Below, piece by piece: positions 17,340-26,705 of a stretch of DNA of 64,000 nt. Within the stretch, counting starts at the first letter, position 1; the number at the start of each line of letters is the position of its first letter. Below the pieces are notes generated by a model, which saw nothing but the letters and a program-made list of their open reading frames with translations, had not been told where the DNA came from and made no database searches. A program made the position numbers and the translations under genes. Source of the DNA: Hydromonas sp. (GTDB taxonomy: Bacteria > Pseudomonadota > Gammaproteobacteria > Burkholderiales > Burkholderiaceae); contig JAFEII010000009.1 of assembly GCA_017495165.1 (NCBI GenBank), positions 62,001 through 126,000 of the forward strand. Direction: 5' to 3'.

Positions 17340-18890
17340 CTACCGAGCATCTTCTTTTGCCAGCAGTTTAAAGTCACGCAAGCGAAAACCCAGAGCAAAT
17401 AAGGTGGCAAAATACACCAAAGCACACGCAGCAATCACCGCAAACAACAACAACAAACGCTCGATTTTGTGCGCCTCTCCCAACATAATCCAATCAATTT
17501 GTCGGTTCAGATAATACGTAACGCCAGCCATTACCACAAGCGCAGGCGTTAAACGCCCAAAAAATACCAGCCAATTGCCGCTGCTGAGCAACCCCTTGCG
17601 CGCCAATAAAAATGCAAGAATCCCCGCGTTTAAGCAAGCGCCCAAGCCAATTGACAATGACAGGCCTGCGTGTTGCAACACAGGCACAAAAGCAACGTTC
17701 ATCAACTGCGTGGTGATCAACACGCACATCGCAATAATCACTGGCGTAACCACATCTTGCTTTGAGTAATACGCCGAAGCCAGCGTTTTCACGCTGATTA
17801 AGCCAAGCAAGCCAATCGAATACATGCGCAGCGCTTTGGCGGTCATTTCAACGTCATGCGCATCAAATTTGCCATAGTGAAACAAGCTGCTGGTCAACGC
17901 GGTTGACATAATTCCCAGTCCAATTGCAGCAGGCAAAGCGAGCATTAAAGTCAAACGCAGTCCCCAATTTAAGAGCCGCTTATACTCAACCTCGTCATTG
18001 CTGCTGTGGGCGCGTGACAAACTTGGCATTAAAATCGTTCCCAAACCAACCCCCAAAATTGCGGTTGGAAACTCCATCAAACGGTCTGCGTAAGAAATCC
18101 AAGACACCGAGCCTGCGCCCAAACCAGATGCAATCGCCGTGTTAATCACCAAGCTGATTTGTGCCGCCGCAACCGCCAATGTGGCAGGCAACATGCGGCT
18201 TAGCACACGGCGCACTCCAGAATCAGCCAGCGCTTCTTTGAAATTAAAACTGATTTTTGGCAACATGCCAATTTTGCGCAGCGCAGGCAATTGCCACGCC
18301 AGCTGCACAAAACCGCCCACAAAAACCCCAATTGCCAATGCCACAATCGGTGGGTTCATATAAGGCGAGAGCCACAACGCGCACCCAATTAAAATTAAGT
18401 TAAGTAACACAGGTGTGAACGCGGGGGTTTGAAAGTTTTTCCACGTATTTAAAATGCCGCCTGACAAAGCGGCGAGCGACATAAACAAAATATACGGAAA
18501 CATGATGCGCGTCATCAAAACCGCATCCGCGCTTTGCGCGTGTCCCCACGTCATCACCCACAAAAACACGTTCGCACCAATCACGCCCGCAACCGTCATC
18601 ATGCTCACCGCCCAAAACAATACCGTCGCCACGCGGTCAACCAATTGCTTGGTGCGCGCCGCGCCGTCAATGTCCTTGCTTTGCGCCAAAAGAGGGATAA
18701 ACGCCTGCGAAAATGCGCCCTCAGCAAACAAGCGGCGCAATAAATTGGGAATGCGAAACGCGATAAAAAATGCATCTGTCGTTGCGCCCGCCCCAAAAAT
18801 ACGGGCGGTCAGTGTTTCGCGTGCAAGGCCTGCGATTCGGGACAATAAAGTAATGCCGCCAACAGAGGCAAGCGTGCGCAGTAAATTCAT
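17340..18890 (-). CDS. murJ: lipid II flippase MurJ (MviN)
   Basis: Flips lipid II across the inner membrane for peptidoglycan synthesis. 516 aa with about 14 hydrophobic helices. The N-terminus MNLLRTLASVGGITLLSRI and RIFGAGATTDAFFIAFRIPN are diagnostic of MurJ. The open frame extends 76 codons further upstream, but that part lacks MurJ similarity and runs into the rpsT promoter region, so the ATG at 18890 is taken. It is divergent from rpsT, the classic betaproteobacterial arrangement. Essential in most Gram-negatives. Confidence 0.93.
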   Translation of the reverse strand: MNLLRTLASVGGITLLSRIAGLARETLTARIFGAGATTDAFFIAFRIPNLLRRLFAEGAFSQAFIPLLAQSKDIDGAARTKQLVDRVATVLFWAVSMMTVAGVIGANVFLWVMTWGHAQSADAVLMTRIMFPYILFMSLAALSGGILNTWKNFQTPAFTPVLLNLILIGCALWLSPYMNPPIVALAIGVFVGGFVQLAWQLPALRKIGMLPKISFNFKEALADSGVRRVLSRMLPATLAVAAAQISLVINTAIASGLGAGSVSWISYADRLMEFPTAILGVGLGTILMPSLSRAHSSNDEVEYKRLLNWGLRLTLMLALPAAIGLGIMSTALTSSLFHYGKFDAHDVEMTAKALRMYSIGLLGLISVKTLASAYYSKQDVVTPVIIAMCVLITTQLMNVAFVPVLQHAGLSLSIGLGACLNAGILAFLLARKGLLSSGNWLVFFGRLTPALVVMAGVTYYLNRQIDWIMLGEAHKIERLLLLFAVIAACALVYFATLFALGFRLRDFKLLAKEDAR

Positions 18891-18989
18891 GGATGAGGTT
18901 CGTTGAAAAGATTTGTCGGTATTTGAGCCACAAAGCACGGCTAAAATTTGCATATTCGCCGCGAATAAGCGCGACATCGTTGAAAAATA

Positions 18990-19018
18990 TTGCGCTATTT
19001 GGCAAATGGTGTTATATT
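18990..19018 (+). promoter_or_regulatory. candidate sigma70 promoter for rpsT
   Basis: TTGCGC and TATATT are separated by exactly 17 bp in the murJ-rpsT divergent gap. This would give an rpsT leader of about 140 nt. Other promoters closer to rpsT are possible. Confidence 0.35.
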
Positions 19019-19164
19019 TTACAGCTATTTTCTTGGTGCGCAGCTGGTTTTTCAGTTTTAAAGACCAATTGCCAATAAAAGCGCGTTTTGCGCAAAGCGT
19101 GTTTTTACTCACTCTCAAGAATTCAGAAAATCGATTTTCAATTTACAGTCTTTAAGGAACCATC

Positions 19165-19437
19165 ATGGCAAATTCAGCACAAGCACGCAAACGCGCTCGT
19201 CAAGCAGTAAAACAAAACGCACACAACTCATCTTTGCGTTCAGAATACCGCACAGCGGTTAAAAACGTTCGTAAAGCCGTTTTGGCAGGCGACAAAGCCG
19301 CAGCAACTGCAGCATTTTTAAAAGCAACCAAAGTGATTGACTCAATTGCGGACAAAAAAATCGTTCACAAAAACAAAGCAGCACGTCATAAAAGCCGTTT
19401 GTCTGCCAGCGTGAAAGCATTGTCTTTGGCTGCTTAA
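19165..19437 (+). CDS. rpsT: 30S ribosomal protein S20
   Basis: A 90-aa, Lys/Ala-rich primary 16S rRNA-binding protein. [14 protein letters not shown] and the C-terminal [17 protein letters not shown] are diagnostic of S20. The ATG follows TAAGGAACC, and a strong terminator lies 50 bp downstream. Monocistronic, divergent from murJ. In E. coli S20 represses its own translation; whether that holds here is not visible. Confidence 0.97.
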   Translation: MANSAQARKRARQAVKQNAHNSSLRSEYRTAVKNVRKAVLAGDKAAATAAFLKATKVIDSIADKKIVHKNKAARHKSRLSASVKALSLAA

Positions 19438-19487
19438 TTGCGCGGTATCTGTTTTTATCTGCACCAATTGCAGCAACATCGCAAGCC

Positions 19488-19515
19488 AAACGAGGTCGAC
19501 GGACCTCGTTTTTTA
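19488..19515 (+). terminator. rpsT terminator
   Basis: Stem aaacgaggtc / gacctcgttt, 4-base loop, then a T run. Confidence 0.88.
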
Positions 19516-19547
19516 TTGCCCACCGCATTTGTCCAAAAGAAGTTCAC

Positions 19548-19720
19548 ATGAATTTCGCGGCACAAAATCAAATCTACCGTTTATCCAACTGCAAGCACGG
19601 CGTTTTTTAATCAGCCACCGTGACACGGACGTGTGCGAAAGTTTGGAGCGATACGGCGAATGCTCAGAACATGAAGTCAGCCTGTTTGCCCAAGTTTTAA
19701 AGCCCAAACTCAGCAGTTGA
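19548..19720 (+). pseudogene. FkbM-type methyltransferase remnant (N-terminal fragment, frameshifted)
   Basis: An ATG at 19548 reads MNFAAQNQIYRLSNCKHGVF and stops in a T6 run near 19605. The -1 frame continues with FLISHRDTDVCESL, ERYGECSEHEVSLF and AQVLKP before ending at 19720. Adding one T would join both parts. The combined pattern (short basic start, then 'SLxxYGExSExEVxLFxxxLKPG') matches the N-terminus of FkbM-family SAM methyltransferases, in which the next residues would be the SAM motif (VxDVGANxG). Here that motif is gone and a terminator follows. So this looks like a gene with a frameshift and loss of its catalytic two-thirds. Family call is from pattern memory. Confidence 0.5.
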
Positions 19721-19740
19721 GTCTACTGCCGCACCCATTT

Positions 19741-19776
19741 AAAAACCCAAACGCCATTCGCAGCGTTTGGGTTTTT
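19741..19776. terminator. bidirectional terminator
   Basis: Perfect 14-bp stem (aaaaacccaaacgc / gcgtttgggttttt), 8-base loop. It ends the large oxidoreductase transcript on the minus strand and any transcript through the FkbM remnant on the plus strand. Confidence 0.88.
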
Positions 19777-19818
19777 AAATTTGAGCCAGTTATCGATAAA
19801 TGACGCCAGAACAGCGCC

Positions 19819-22800
19819 TTATTTGTTCGCCCCAGCCGTATTTTTTAGCTGCCAATATTGCGCGATTGCCGCTTCTTTGACGTGCCCAAAGCCACGGATT
19901 TTTTCGGGGCGTTGTGCAAACTCAATGGCTTCCGTGAGTGATTCTGCGCTCAGGTTGGCGATGAAGGCTTGGATGGTTTGCAAATAATCATCCCTTAGCG
20001 CACGCTCGGCGCGGCGCTCGGCGGTGTAGCCAAATACGTCCCAAGCCGTGCCGCGCAGGTTTTTTAACTTGGCCAATTGCTTAAATGCGCTCAGAACCCA
20101 TGCGCCGTAGGTTTGTTTGCGCAGGTGTCCGTTGGCGTCGCGTTTGGCAAACAGTGGCGGTGCGAGGTTGAGTTGCAATTGGATGTTGCCGTCAAATTGG
20201 GCGCGAATTTTTTGCATGAATTCGGGCGTGCTGTACAGACGTGCGACTTCGTACTCATCTTTGTAACTCATGAGTTTGAAGGCGTTGTGTGCAACTGCGT
20301 GCGCGAGTTTGGTGGAATTAAATGGGGCTTCGGCCTTTTGTACTTGCGCCAATAAATCGGTGTAACGCTTGGCGTACGCAGCGTTTTGGTAGTCGGTTAA
20401 AAATTGGCTGCGTTTTTGAATCAGGCTGTTTACCGTTTGCGGCATTTGCACCGCAATGGTCTGCTCAGGCAGGGCAATTTTTTTGACGCGGTTTAAATCA
20501 ACTGCGGCGCGCCGTCCCCACAAAAAGCTGCGTTTGTTTGACTCCACGCCCACGCCAATCACTTCAATCCCACGCAACAATGCGGCTTCGGAGACGGGCA
20601 GCATGCCTTTTTGGAACGCATAACCCACCATAAATACGTTGGTGGCAATCGCGTCGCCCATGAGCGCGGTGGCCAGTTTGGTGGCGTCCACGTAGTCAAC
20701 TTGGCGGCCAACCGATTCTTCAATCAAGCGCTCAACTGAGTCCATCGGAAATTGCCAATCGGGGTTTTGCGCAAACGCGCCCGTGGGTTGTTGGTGCGTG
20801 TTGATTACGGCGCGGGTACGTCCCACGCGCATTTTGGCAATCGCATCGGGTGCGGCGGCGGTTAAGATGTCGCAGCCCAGCACCAAATCGGCTTCGCCTG
20901 TGGCGATGCGTTGCGAATGCAGGCTCTCAACCGTGTCGCAAATCCGAATGTGCGATGTGACGGCGCCATTTTTTTGCGCCATGCCGGTCATGTCAAGAAT
21001 CGACACGCCTTTGCCTTCAAGGTGCGCGGCCATGCCAATCAGCGAGCCAACCGCAATCACGCCTGTGCCGCCAATGCCGTTGAGCAAAATATTGTACGGC
21101 TCGGTGCATGAGCGCATGGCGGGTTGAGGCAAGTCGCCAAAGTCATCGTGTTCGGTGTTGGCGCCTGTTTTTGATTTGCGGATTTTGCCGCCTGTCACGG
21201 TGACAAAGCTCGGGCAAAAACCATTCACGCACGAATAGTCCTTGTTGCATGACGATTGGTCAATCACGCGCTTGCGGCCAAATTCAGTCTCGAGCGGCTG
21301 CAAAGACACGCAGTTGCTCGCCGCGCCGCAGTCGCCACAGCCTTCGCATACCGCATCATTGATGAATAAAAATTTGGCGGGGTCAGGCAATAAGCCTTTT
21401 TTACGGCGGCGGCGTTTTTCGGCCGCGCAGGTTTGCTCATAAATAATTACGCTCGTGCCCAGAACCTCGCGCAGCTCTTTTTGCACGTTGTCTAAGTCGC
21501 TGCGGTCATGCACGGTCACCATGGCGGGCAGTTTGGCATCCACATATTGCGCCACATTGTCGGTGACCAATGCGATGCGTTTCACGCCTTCGGCCACCAT
21601 TTGCGCGGCCATCATTGGCACGGTCACAATGCCGTCAATTGGCTGGCCACCCGTCATGGCGACTGCGTCGTTGTACAAAATTTTGTAGGTGATGTTCACG
21701 CCAGCGGCCACGGCTGCGCGAATCGCCAAATGCCCTGAGTGAAAATACGTGCCGTCGCCCAAGTTTTGAAACACATGCTGTGTTTTTGAGAATGCGGCTT
21801 GACCAATCCATGTCGCGCCTTCGCCGCCCATGTGGGTCATGAGTTTGTTGCCCTCAGGGTAAATCGCCGTGGCCATGGCGTGACAGCCGATGCCCGCCAG
21901 CGCGGTGCTGCCTTCGGGGACTTTGGTCGACGTGTTGTGCGGGCAGCCTGAGCAGTAATACGGCGGGCGCGGCGGCGTGGCAATCGCTTTATTCAGCGCG
22001 GCTTCTTTTGCCTGCAAAAGGCTTAAACGCTCTTCAATGGATTCGCTGGTGTAAAACTTGGCGACGCGTGCGGCAATCACTTGGGCGATTTGTGCCACCG
22101 AAAAATCAAGTTTGGACGTGAGCAGCCATTCGCCACGCGGCGAAACCCATTCACCTTTTTCATCAAACTTACCGACCACACGCGGACGCACGTCGTCGCG
22201 CCAGTTGTACAGCTGTTCTTTGAGTTGATACTCCACCAATTGGCGTTTTTCTTCAATCACCAAAATCTCATCCAAGCCTTGGGCAAACTCGCGGATGCCA
22301 TCAGGCTCAAGCGGCCAAGGCATGGACACTTTAAAGACACGAATCCCAATAAGTGCGGCCGCATCAGTGGTAATCCCCAATTGCGTCAGCGCCTCCAATA
22401 CATCAAGGTAGGACTTGCCCGAGGCCACAATTCCCAGCCGTGCCACAGGGCTGTCAATGGTGACGTGGTTGATTTTATTGGCTTTGGCATACGCGAGTGC
22501 CGCGTATATTTTGTAATCTTGCATCAGCGCTTCTTGCGCACGCGCATGAGCGCTCACGCCGCTGCCCGACATGCGGATATTTAAGCCGCCCTCAGGCATG
22601 GCAAAATCATCGGGAATGAGAACTGTGACGCGAAACGGGTTGGCGTCAACCGAAGCGCTGGACTCAACTGTATCAGCAATCGCTTTAAAGCCAATGGCGC
22701 AGCCAGAAAAACGCGACATCGCCCACGCGTGAACGCCCAAATCCAAATATTCCTGCACATTGCATGGGTACAAAATCGGAATCATACTGGCCACAAACAC

Positions 22801-23307
22801 ATGGTCGGACTGGTGTGGCAACGACGATGAATGCGCCACATGATCGTCGCCCGCCACCAAAATCACGCCGCCCAAAGCCGCCGTACCGGCATGGTTTAAA
22901 TGCTTAAGCGCATCCGTGCTGCGGTCAACGCCAGGGCCTTTGCCATACCAAAGCGCAAACACGCCATCAACCGTGGCCTCGCTGATTAAGCCAACTTGCT
23001 GCGAACCCCACACCGACGTGGCCGCCAAGTCTTCGTTAACCCCTGGTACAAATTGAATGCGTTTGTCCGCCAAAAATTTCTTGGCGCGCCACAAAGCCTC
23101 ATCCAAGCCGCTCAATGGCGAGCCGCGATAACCCGAAATGAAACCTGCGGTATTTAGTCCCGCCGCTTCATCGCGGATTTTTTGCATCAAAGGCAGTCGA
23201 ACCAGCGCTTGAATGCCCGTTAAAAATACTTGGCCTGATGTGGCGGTGTATTTGTCGTTATTTTGAACATCGTTTTTTAATACGGGTTTGTGTGGTGTGT
23301 TGATCAA
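19819..23307 (-). CDS. fused indolepyruvate (2-oxoacid):ferredoxin oxidoreductase
   Basis: A 1162-aa single-chain enzyme that oxidatively decarboxylates aryl or branched 2-oxoacids to acyl-CoA using thiamine diphosphate and Fe-S clusters. Order: IorA-like N-terminal domain; TPP-binding region with GCPHN and GIGCHAM (~residue 440-470), GEGATWIGQAAF and NDAVAMTGGQ; a Cys-rich cluster region (CEGCGDCG; then SCNKDYSCVNGFC, ~640-690); a gamma/IorB-like domain (GIGGTGVIAVG, ~745); and a C-terminal extension characteristic of the aerobic proteobacterial fusions. The start is TTG, supported by AAAGGAG seven bases before it; no nearby ATG is in frame. Probably degrades phenylalanine, tyrosine, tryptophan or branched-chain amino acids. 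cysE follows upstream on the same strand by 19 bp. Confidence 0.9.
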   Translation of the reverse strand: MINTPHKPVLKNDVQNNDKYTATSGQVFLTGIQALVRLPLMQKIRDEAAGLNTAGFISGYRGSPLSGLDEALWRAKKFLADKRIQFVPGVNEDLAATSVWGSQQVGLISEATVDGVFALWYGKGPGVDRSTDALKHLNHAGTAALGGVILVAGDDHVAHSSSLPHQSDHVFVASMIPILYPCNVQEYLDLGVHAWAMSRFSGCAIGFKAIADTVESSASVDANPFRVTVLIPDDFAMPEGGLNIRMSGSGVSAHARAQEALMQDYKIYAALAYAKANKINHVTIDSPVARLGIVASGKSYLDVLEALTQLGITTDAAALIGIRVFKVSMPWPLEPDGIREFAQGLDEILVIEEKRQLVEYQLKEQLYNWRDDVRPRVVGKFDEKGEWVSPRGEWLLTSKLDFSVAQIAQVIAARVAKFYTSESIEERLSLLQAKEAALNKAIATPPRPPYYCSGCPHNTSTKVPEGSTALAGIGCHAMATAIYPEGNKLMTHMGGEGATWIGQAAFSKTQHVFQNLGDGTYFHSGHLAIRAAVAAGVNITYKILYNDAVAMTGGQPIDGIVTVPMMAAQMVAEGVKRIALVTDNVAQYVDAKLPAMVTVHDRSDLDNVQKELREVLGTSVIIYEQTCAAEKRRRRKKGLLPDPAKFLFINDAVCEGCGDCGAASNCVSLQPLETEFGRKRVIDQSSCNKDYSCVNGFCPSFVTVTGGKIRKSKTGANTEHDDFGDLPQPAMRSCTEPYNILLNGIGGTGVIAVGSLIGMAAHLEGKGVSILDMTGMAQKNGAVTSHIRICDTVESLHSQRIATGEADLVLGCDILTAAAPDAIAKMRVGRTRAVINTHQQPTGAFAQNPDWQFPMDSVERLIEESVGRQVDYVDATKLATALMGDAIATNVFMVGYAFQKGMLPVSEAALLRGIEVIGVGVESNKRSFLWGRRAAVDLNRVKKIALPEQTIAVQMPQTVNSLIQKRSQFLTDYQNAAYAKRYTDLLAQVQKAEAPFNSTKLAHAVAHNAFKLMSYKDEYEVARLYSTPEFMQKIRAQFDGNIQLQLNLAPPLFAKRDANGHLRKQTYGAWVLSAFKQLAKLKNLRGTAWDVFGYTAERRAERALRDDYLQTIQAFIANLSAESLTEAIEFAQRPEKIRGFGHVKEAAIAQYWQLKNTAGANK

Positions 23308-23326
23308 CGCACACTCCTTTTATGAT

Positions 23327-24079
23327 TTAGTTTTCAGACGCATCTGGTTTTAAAAGCGCTTGAAGCTGCGCCACATTGGTTGATTGAGTGGCCACTTGGC
23401 CGCAGTCAATCCCCGCTTGAGCCAGCTGCGCCCGCAGCTGGATTAATTCGTTTTGATTCTGTTCTAGCTGTTCAAGGAGTTGGCGCAACGCAAGCGCAAT
23501 CGGATCCTCGTCCGCGCTGTTTACGCCATACGCACTGAATTGAACTGCGCTTGTGCGGTCGCTTCCCACAATATGTGCTGGGTTACCCACCGCCGTAGCA
23601 CCCGCCGGAACTGGTTTGACCACAACGGCGTTTGAGCCGATTTTGGCGCCAGCACCGACCGTAAAGCTGCCCAATACTTGCGCGCCCGCGCCCACAATCA
23701 CACCCGCCTCAAGCGTGGGGTGGCGCTTTGCACCACGTGTCAGTGCCGTGCCGCCCAAAGTCACCCCTTGGTAAATCGTACAGTCATCACCCACAATCGC
23801 CGTCTCGCCAATCACAATCCCCATGCCGTGATCCATAAAGACACGCCGGCCAAGTTGAGCGCCAGGGTGGATTTCAATGCCTGTGACCCAGCGGCTAAAA
23901 TGTGAGACAAACCGCGCAAGCCAAAATAACTTATAGCGCCATAAAACATGCGCCATGCGATGGAACGTTCGCGCATGAAAGCCAGGGTAGCACGTCAGCA
24001 CTTCCCAACTTGAGCGCGCAGCAGGATCTTTTGCACGGATGGTTGCAATGTCTTCTTGCAGTCGGTTAAAAAATGGCAT
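23327..24079 (-). CDS. cysE: serine O-acetyltransferase
   Basis: Acetylates L-serine with acetyl-CoA to make O-acetylserine for cysteine synthesis. A helical N-terminus (MPFFNRLQEDIATIRAKDPA) precedes a left-handed beta-helix of hexapeptide repeats (~residues 65-180), with the catalytic region MDHGMGIVIGETA and YQGVTLGGT. The ~50-residue C-terminal tail contains a Gln/Leu-rich helix. 250 aa from the ATG at 24079; the 16 codons upstream in frame are not conserved in the family. Transcribed toward the oxidoreductase gene with a 19-bp gap, and divergent from puuD. Confidence 0.9.
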   Translation of the reverse strand: MPFFNRLQEDIATIRAKDPAARSSWEVLTCYPGFHARTFHRMAHVLWRYKLFWLARFVSHFSRWVTGIEIHPGAQLGRRVFMDHGMGIVIGETAIVGDDCTIYQGVTLGGTALTRGAKRHPTLEAGVIVGAGAQVLGSFTVGAGAKIGSNAVVVKPVPAGATAVGNPAHIVGSDRTSAVQFSAYGVNSADEDPIALALRQLLEQLEQNQNELIQLRAQLAQAGIDCGQVATQSTNVAQLQALLKPDASEN

Positions 24080-24237
24080 GATAAAATTCTTCAATAATCG
24101 GCTCGCGAAACAAAGAAAGCGCACCAAGAAATGCCGCGATGGCGCGCAAGCAATGCTAAACTACAATAAAATTGTCCCTTATAAAAGCAAAGGGACTTAA
24201 ACCTTGAATCTTGAATCCAAAGAGGTAAAACCGCCTT

Positions 24238-25032
24238 ATGAACGACACAACTCGAAAAGCCGTGGTCTTAATCCCATCTTGTAGCAATCTTGTGGGCGGG
24301 CTGCGCCATCCCTCACACACCGTGCAGCGCAAATACGCGGACGCCGTTTTTTATGGCGCTCATTGTACCCCTTTATTGATTCCCGCGATGGGGCAAGCGC
24401 TGGATGTGGATGCTTTATTAAATGTGGCGGATGGTGTTTTTTTGTCAGGTTCGCCCTCAAACGTCAATGCGTCGCTTTATGGCGAGGAAAATTCGCAACC
24501 GCAATTGCCGCAAGACATCATGCGTGACGATGTGACCATTCCGCTGATTAAAGCAGCAATGAAACGCAATATGCCCATCTTTGGCGTTTGTCGTGGTTTT
24601 CAAGAAATTAATGTGGCGCTGGGTGGCACGCTGTATCAATCGGTGCATGATTTGATTGATTTTGAATACCACATTGATTTGGTCGCGCAAACCGCCGAGG
24701 CTATTTATAGCCACAGCCACCCCGCATATATTGTGGCGGACGGCGAGTTGAATCAAATTTTGCATAAATCGCAGCTCATGGTGAACTCGGTTCATGGCCA
24801 AGGCGTCAAACAGCTGGCGCTCGGGTTAACCGCGCAAGCACACGCGCCCGACGGCTTGATTGAAGCGTTTTCCGTGTCCGATTACCCAACGTTTGGCATG
24901 GCGGTGCAATGGCACCCAGAATGGAAAATGACCGACAATCCAGATTCGATTGCGCTGTTTCAAGCCTTTGGCAAGGCGTGCCACACGTACCACCAAACAA
25001 AAAATGACCAACAATTAATCCACCATTTATAA
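24238..25032 (+). CDS. puuD: gamma-glutamyl-gamma-aminobutyrate hydrolase
   Basis: Class I glutamine-amidotransferase-like hydrolase that releases GABA from gamma-Glu-GABA in the Puu putrescine pathway. The nucleophile elbow is GVCRGFQEIN (Cys ~119) and the His-Glu pair is in VQWHPEW (~222-224); 264 aa is normal. ATG with AGAGG 12 bases before it. First gene of the polyamine cluster; puuA starts 72 bp downstream. Confidence 0.9.
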   Translation: MNDTTRKAVVLIPSCSNLVGGLRHPSHTVQRKYADAVFYGAHCTPLLIPAMGQALDVDALLNVADGVFLSGSPSNVNASLYGEENSQPQLPQDIMRDDVTIPLIKAAMKRNMPIFGVCRGFQEINVALGGTLYQSVHDLIDFEYHIDLVAQTAEAIYSHSHPAYIVADGELNQILHKSQLMVNSVHGQGVKQLALGLTAQAHAPDGLIEAFSVSDYPTFGMAVQWHPEWKMTDNPDSIALFQAFGKACHTYHQTKNDQQLIHHL

Positions 25033-25104
25033 AATCAGTTTTGATGATTTTGATCGTTTTAACCGCTTCACAACCAATTGAGTGATACAAAAAAGGAGAC
25101 TCTC

Positions 25105-26472
25105 ATGGCTTTACAAAAATTCACGACATTCAACGAAATGGAACGCTGGCTCGATGAAAACCGCGTCACCGAAGTTGAATGCTTGGTGCCCGATTTAACT
25201 GGCGTTGCGCGGGGCAAAATCCTGCCGCGCAACAAATTCTCAGAAGAGCGCGGCATGCGTTTGCCAGAAGCGATTTTTGGCTCAACCGTGACGGGCGAAT
25301 ACCCCAACGATAAAAACCTTGACGCCGTGATTGCGCCAACCGACATGGACATGGAGCTGCGCCCAGATCCAACCACCGTGCGCCTTGTGCCGTGGGCGTC
25401 TGATGCAACCGCCCAAGTGCTGCACGACTGCTTTAACATGGATGGCACGCTGGTAGAGTTTGCGCCGCGCTCGGTTTTGCGCCGCGTGGAAGCGTTATTT
25501 GCCGCCGAAGGCTGGGTGCCTGTGGTTGCGCCTGAACTTGAGTTTTATTTGGTGGCGCGCAACACCGATCCAAACCAATTGTTAATCCCGCCGATTGGCC
25601 GCAATGGCCGACGCGAATCTGGCCGCCAATCGTACTCAATTGATGCCGTCAATGAGTTTGACCCTTTGTTTGAAGACATTTACGACTATTGTGAAGCCAT
25701 GGACTTAGACGTAGACACGCTGATTCACGAATGGGGCGCAGGTCAAATGGAAATTAACTTTTTGCACGGCGCACCACTTGATTTGGCCGACAAAGTGTTT
25801 TTCTTCAAGCGCACGCTCCGTGAAGCTGCGATTCGTCATGAGATGTTTGCCACATTCATGGCCAAGCCCATGCAAAACGAGCCTGGTTCTGCCATGCACA
25901 TTCACCAATCGATTGTGGACGCCAAAACGGGCTTGAATATTTTCTCCAACGAAGACGGCTCGCGCTCAGAAAAATTCATCCATTACATTGGCGGCCTACA
26001 AAAATACATGCCAATGGCCATGGCACTGGTCGCGCCGTACGTCAACTCGTACCGCCGCATCACCAAACACACCGCCGCGCCAATCAACGTGCAATGGGCT
26101 GAAGACAACCGCACCGTTGGTCTGCGCGTCCCCGCAGCCAAACCGCAAGCGCGCCGCGTTGAAAACCGCGTGGTGGGTTCGGACGCCAATCCGTATGTGG
26201 CGCTCGCCGTAACGCTCGCGTGTGGTTATTTGGGCATGAAAAACAAAATCGAGCCAACGGCGGAAGTATTTGGCGCCGTCAATGATTTGGAGTTTGAATT
26301 GCCGCGCAGCCTTGGCGAAGCTTTGGCCGCATTGACCGAATGCCCAGAGTTGCATGAAGTATTGGGCCCAAAATTCATTCAAGTGTATTTGGCGGTCAAA
26401 GAAGCCGAGCACGCCGAGTTTATGGAAGTGATTAGCCCGTGGGAACGTGAAAATTTGTTGCTCAATGTGTAA
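25105..26472 (+). CDS. puuA: gamma-glutamylputrescine synthetase (glutamine synthetase family)
   Basis: ATP-dependent ligation of glutamate to putrescine, the first step of the Puu pathway. 455 aa with the GS beta-grasp domain (CLVPDLTGVARGKILP) and the catalytic barrel (ELEFYLV; GAGQMEINF; GSAMHIHQS; NSYRR; ENRVVGSDANPY). It lacks the adenylylation loop of housekeeping GlnA and sits among puu genes, so a role in polyamine catabolism is far more likely than ammonia assimilation. The ATG at 25105 follows AAAGGAG; an in-frame TTG nine codons before is ignored. Confidence 0.9.
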   Translation: MALQKFTTFNEMERWLDENRVTEVECLVPDLTGVARGKILPRNKFSEERGMRLPEAIFGSTVTGEYPNDKNLDAVIAPTDMDMELRPDPTTVRLVPWASDATAQVLHDCFNMDGTLVEFAPRSVLRRVEALFAAEGWVPVVAPELEFYLVARNTDPNQLLIPPIGRNGRRESGRQSYSIDAVNEFDPLFEDIYDYCEAMDLDVDTLIHEWGAGQMEINFLHGAPLDLADKVFFFKRTLREAAIRHEMFATFMAKPMQNEPGSAMHIHQSIVDAKTGLNIFSNEDGSRSEKFIHYIGGLQKYMPMAMALVAPYVNSYRRITKHTAAPINVQWAEDNRTVGLRVPAAKPQARRVENRVVGSDANPYVALAVTLACGYLGMKNKIEPTAEVFGAVNDLEFELPRSLGEALAALTECPELHEVLGPKFIQVYLAVKEAEHAEFMEVISPWERENLLLNV

Positions 26473-26511
26473 TAAATGCTGATTTCACGCATGTATCTGC
26501 AGGGGTTTAAG

Positions 26512-26540
26512 CAAAAAGTGGGCGAGCCCCACTTTTTGTT
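26512..26540 (+). terminator. terminator after puuA
   Basis: Stem caaaaagtggg / cccactttttg followed by a short T-rich stretch. Confidence 0.8.
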
Positions 26541-26594
26541 CATTTAACCCGCCCAATAAAAAGGCTTTAAATTCAAAGGTTTATTGAATTCGAC

Positions 26595-26629
26595 ATTAAA
26601 AGTGGTTTTAAAAATTAACCACTTTTAAT
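26595..26629. repeat. 13-bp perfect inverted repeat upstream of the aminotransferase gene
   Basis: Arms attaaaagtggtt / aaccacttttaat with a 9-base AT-rich loop. There is no T run of terminator length. It could be an operator or a second hairpin; it lies about 77 bp before the aminotransferase start. Confidence 0.6.
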
Positions 26630-26705
26630 CTCCAAAACCATCCATTTGCATGCAGTGCCGCCGCATTGGCTACACTGCATCCATCATCATTTATATGGAG
26701 TCCTC

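Noticed and set aside
18891-19118. 76-codon N-terminal extension of MurJ
   Set aside because: Not MurJ-like, lies across the rpsT control region, and the conserved MNLLRTLASVGG start is downstream.
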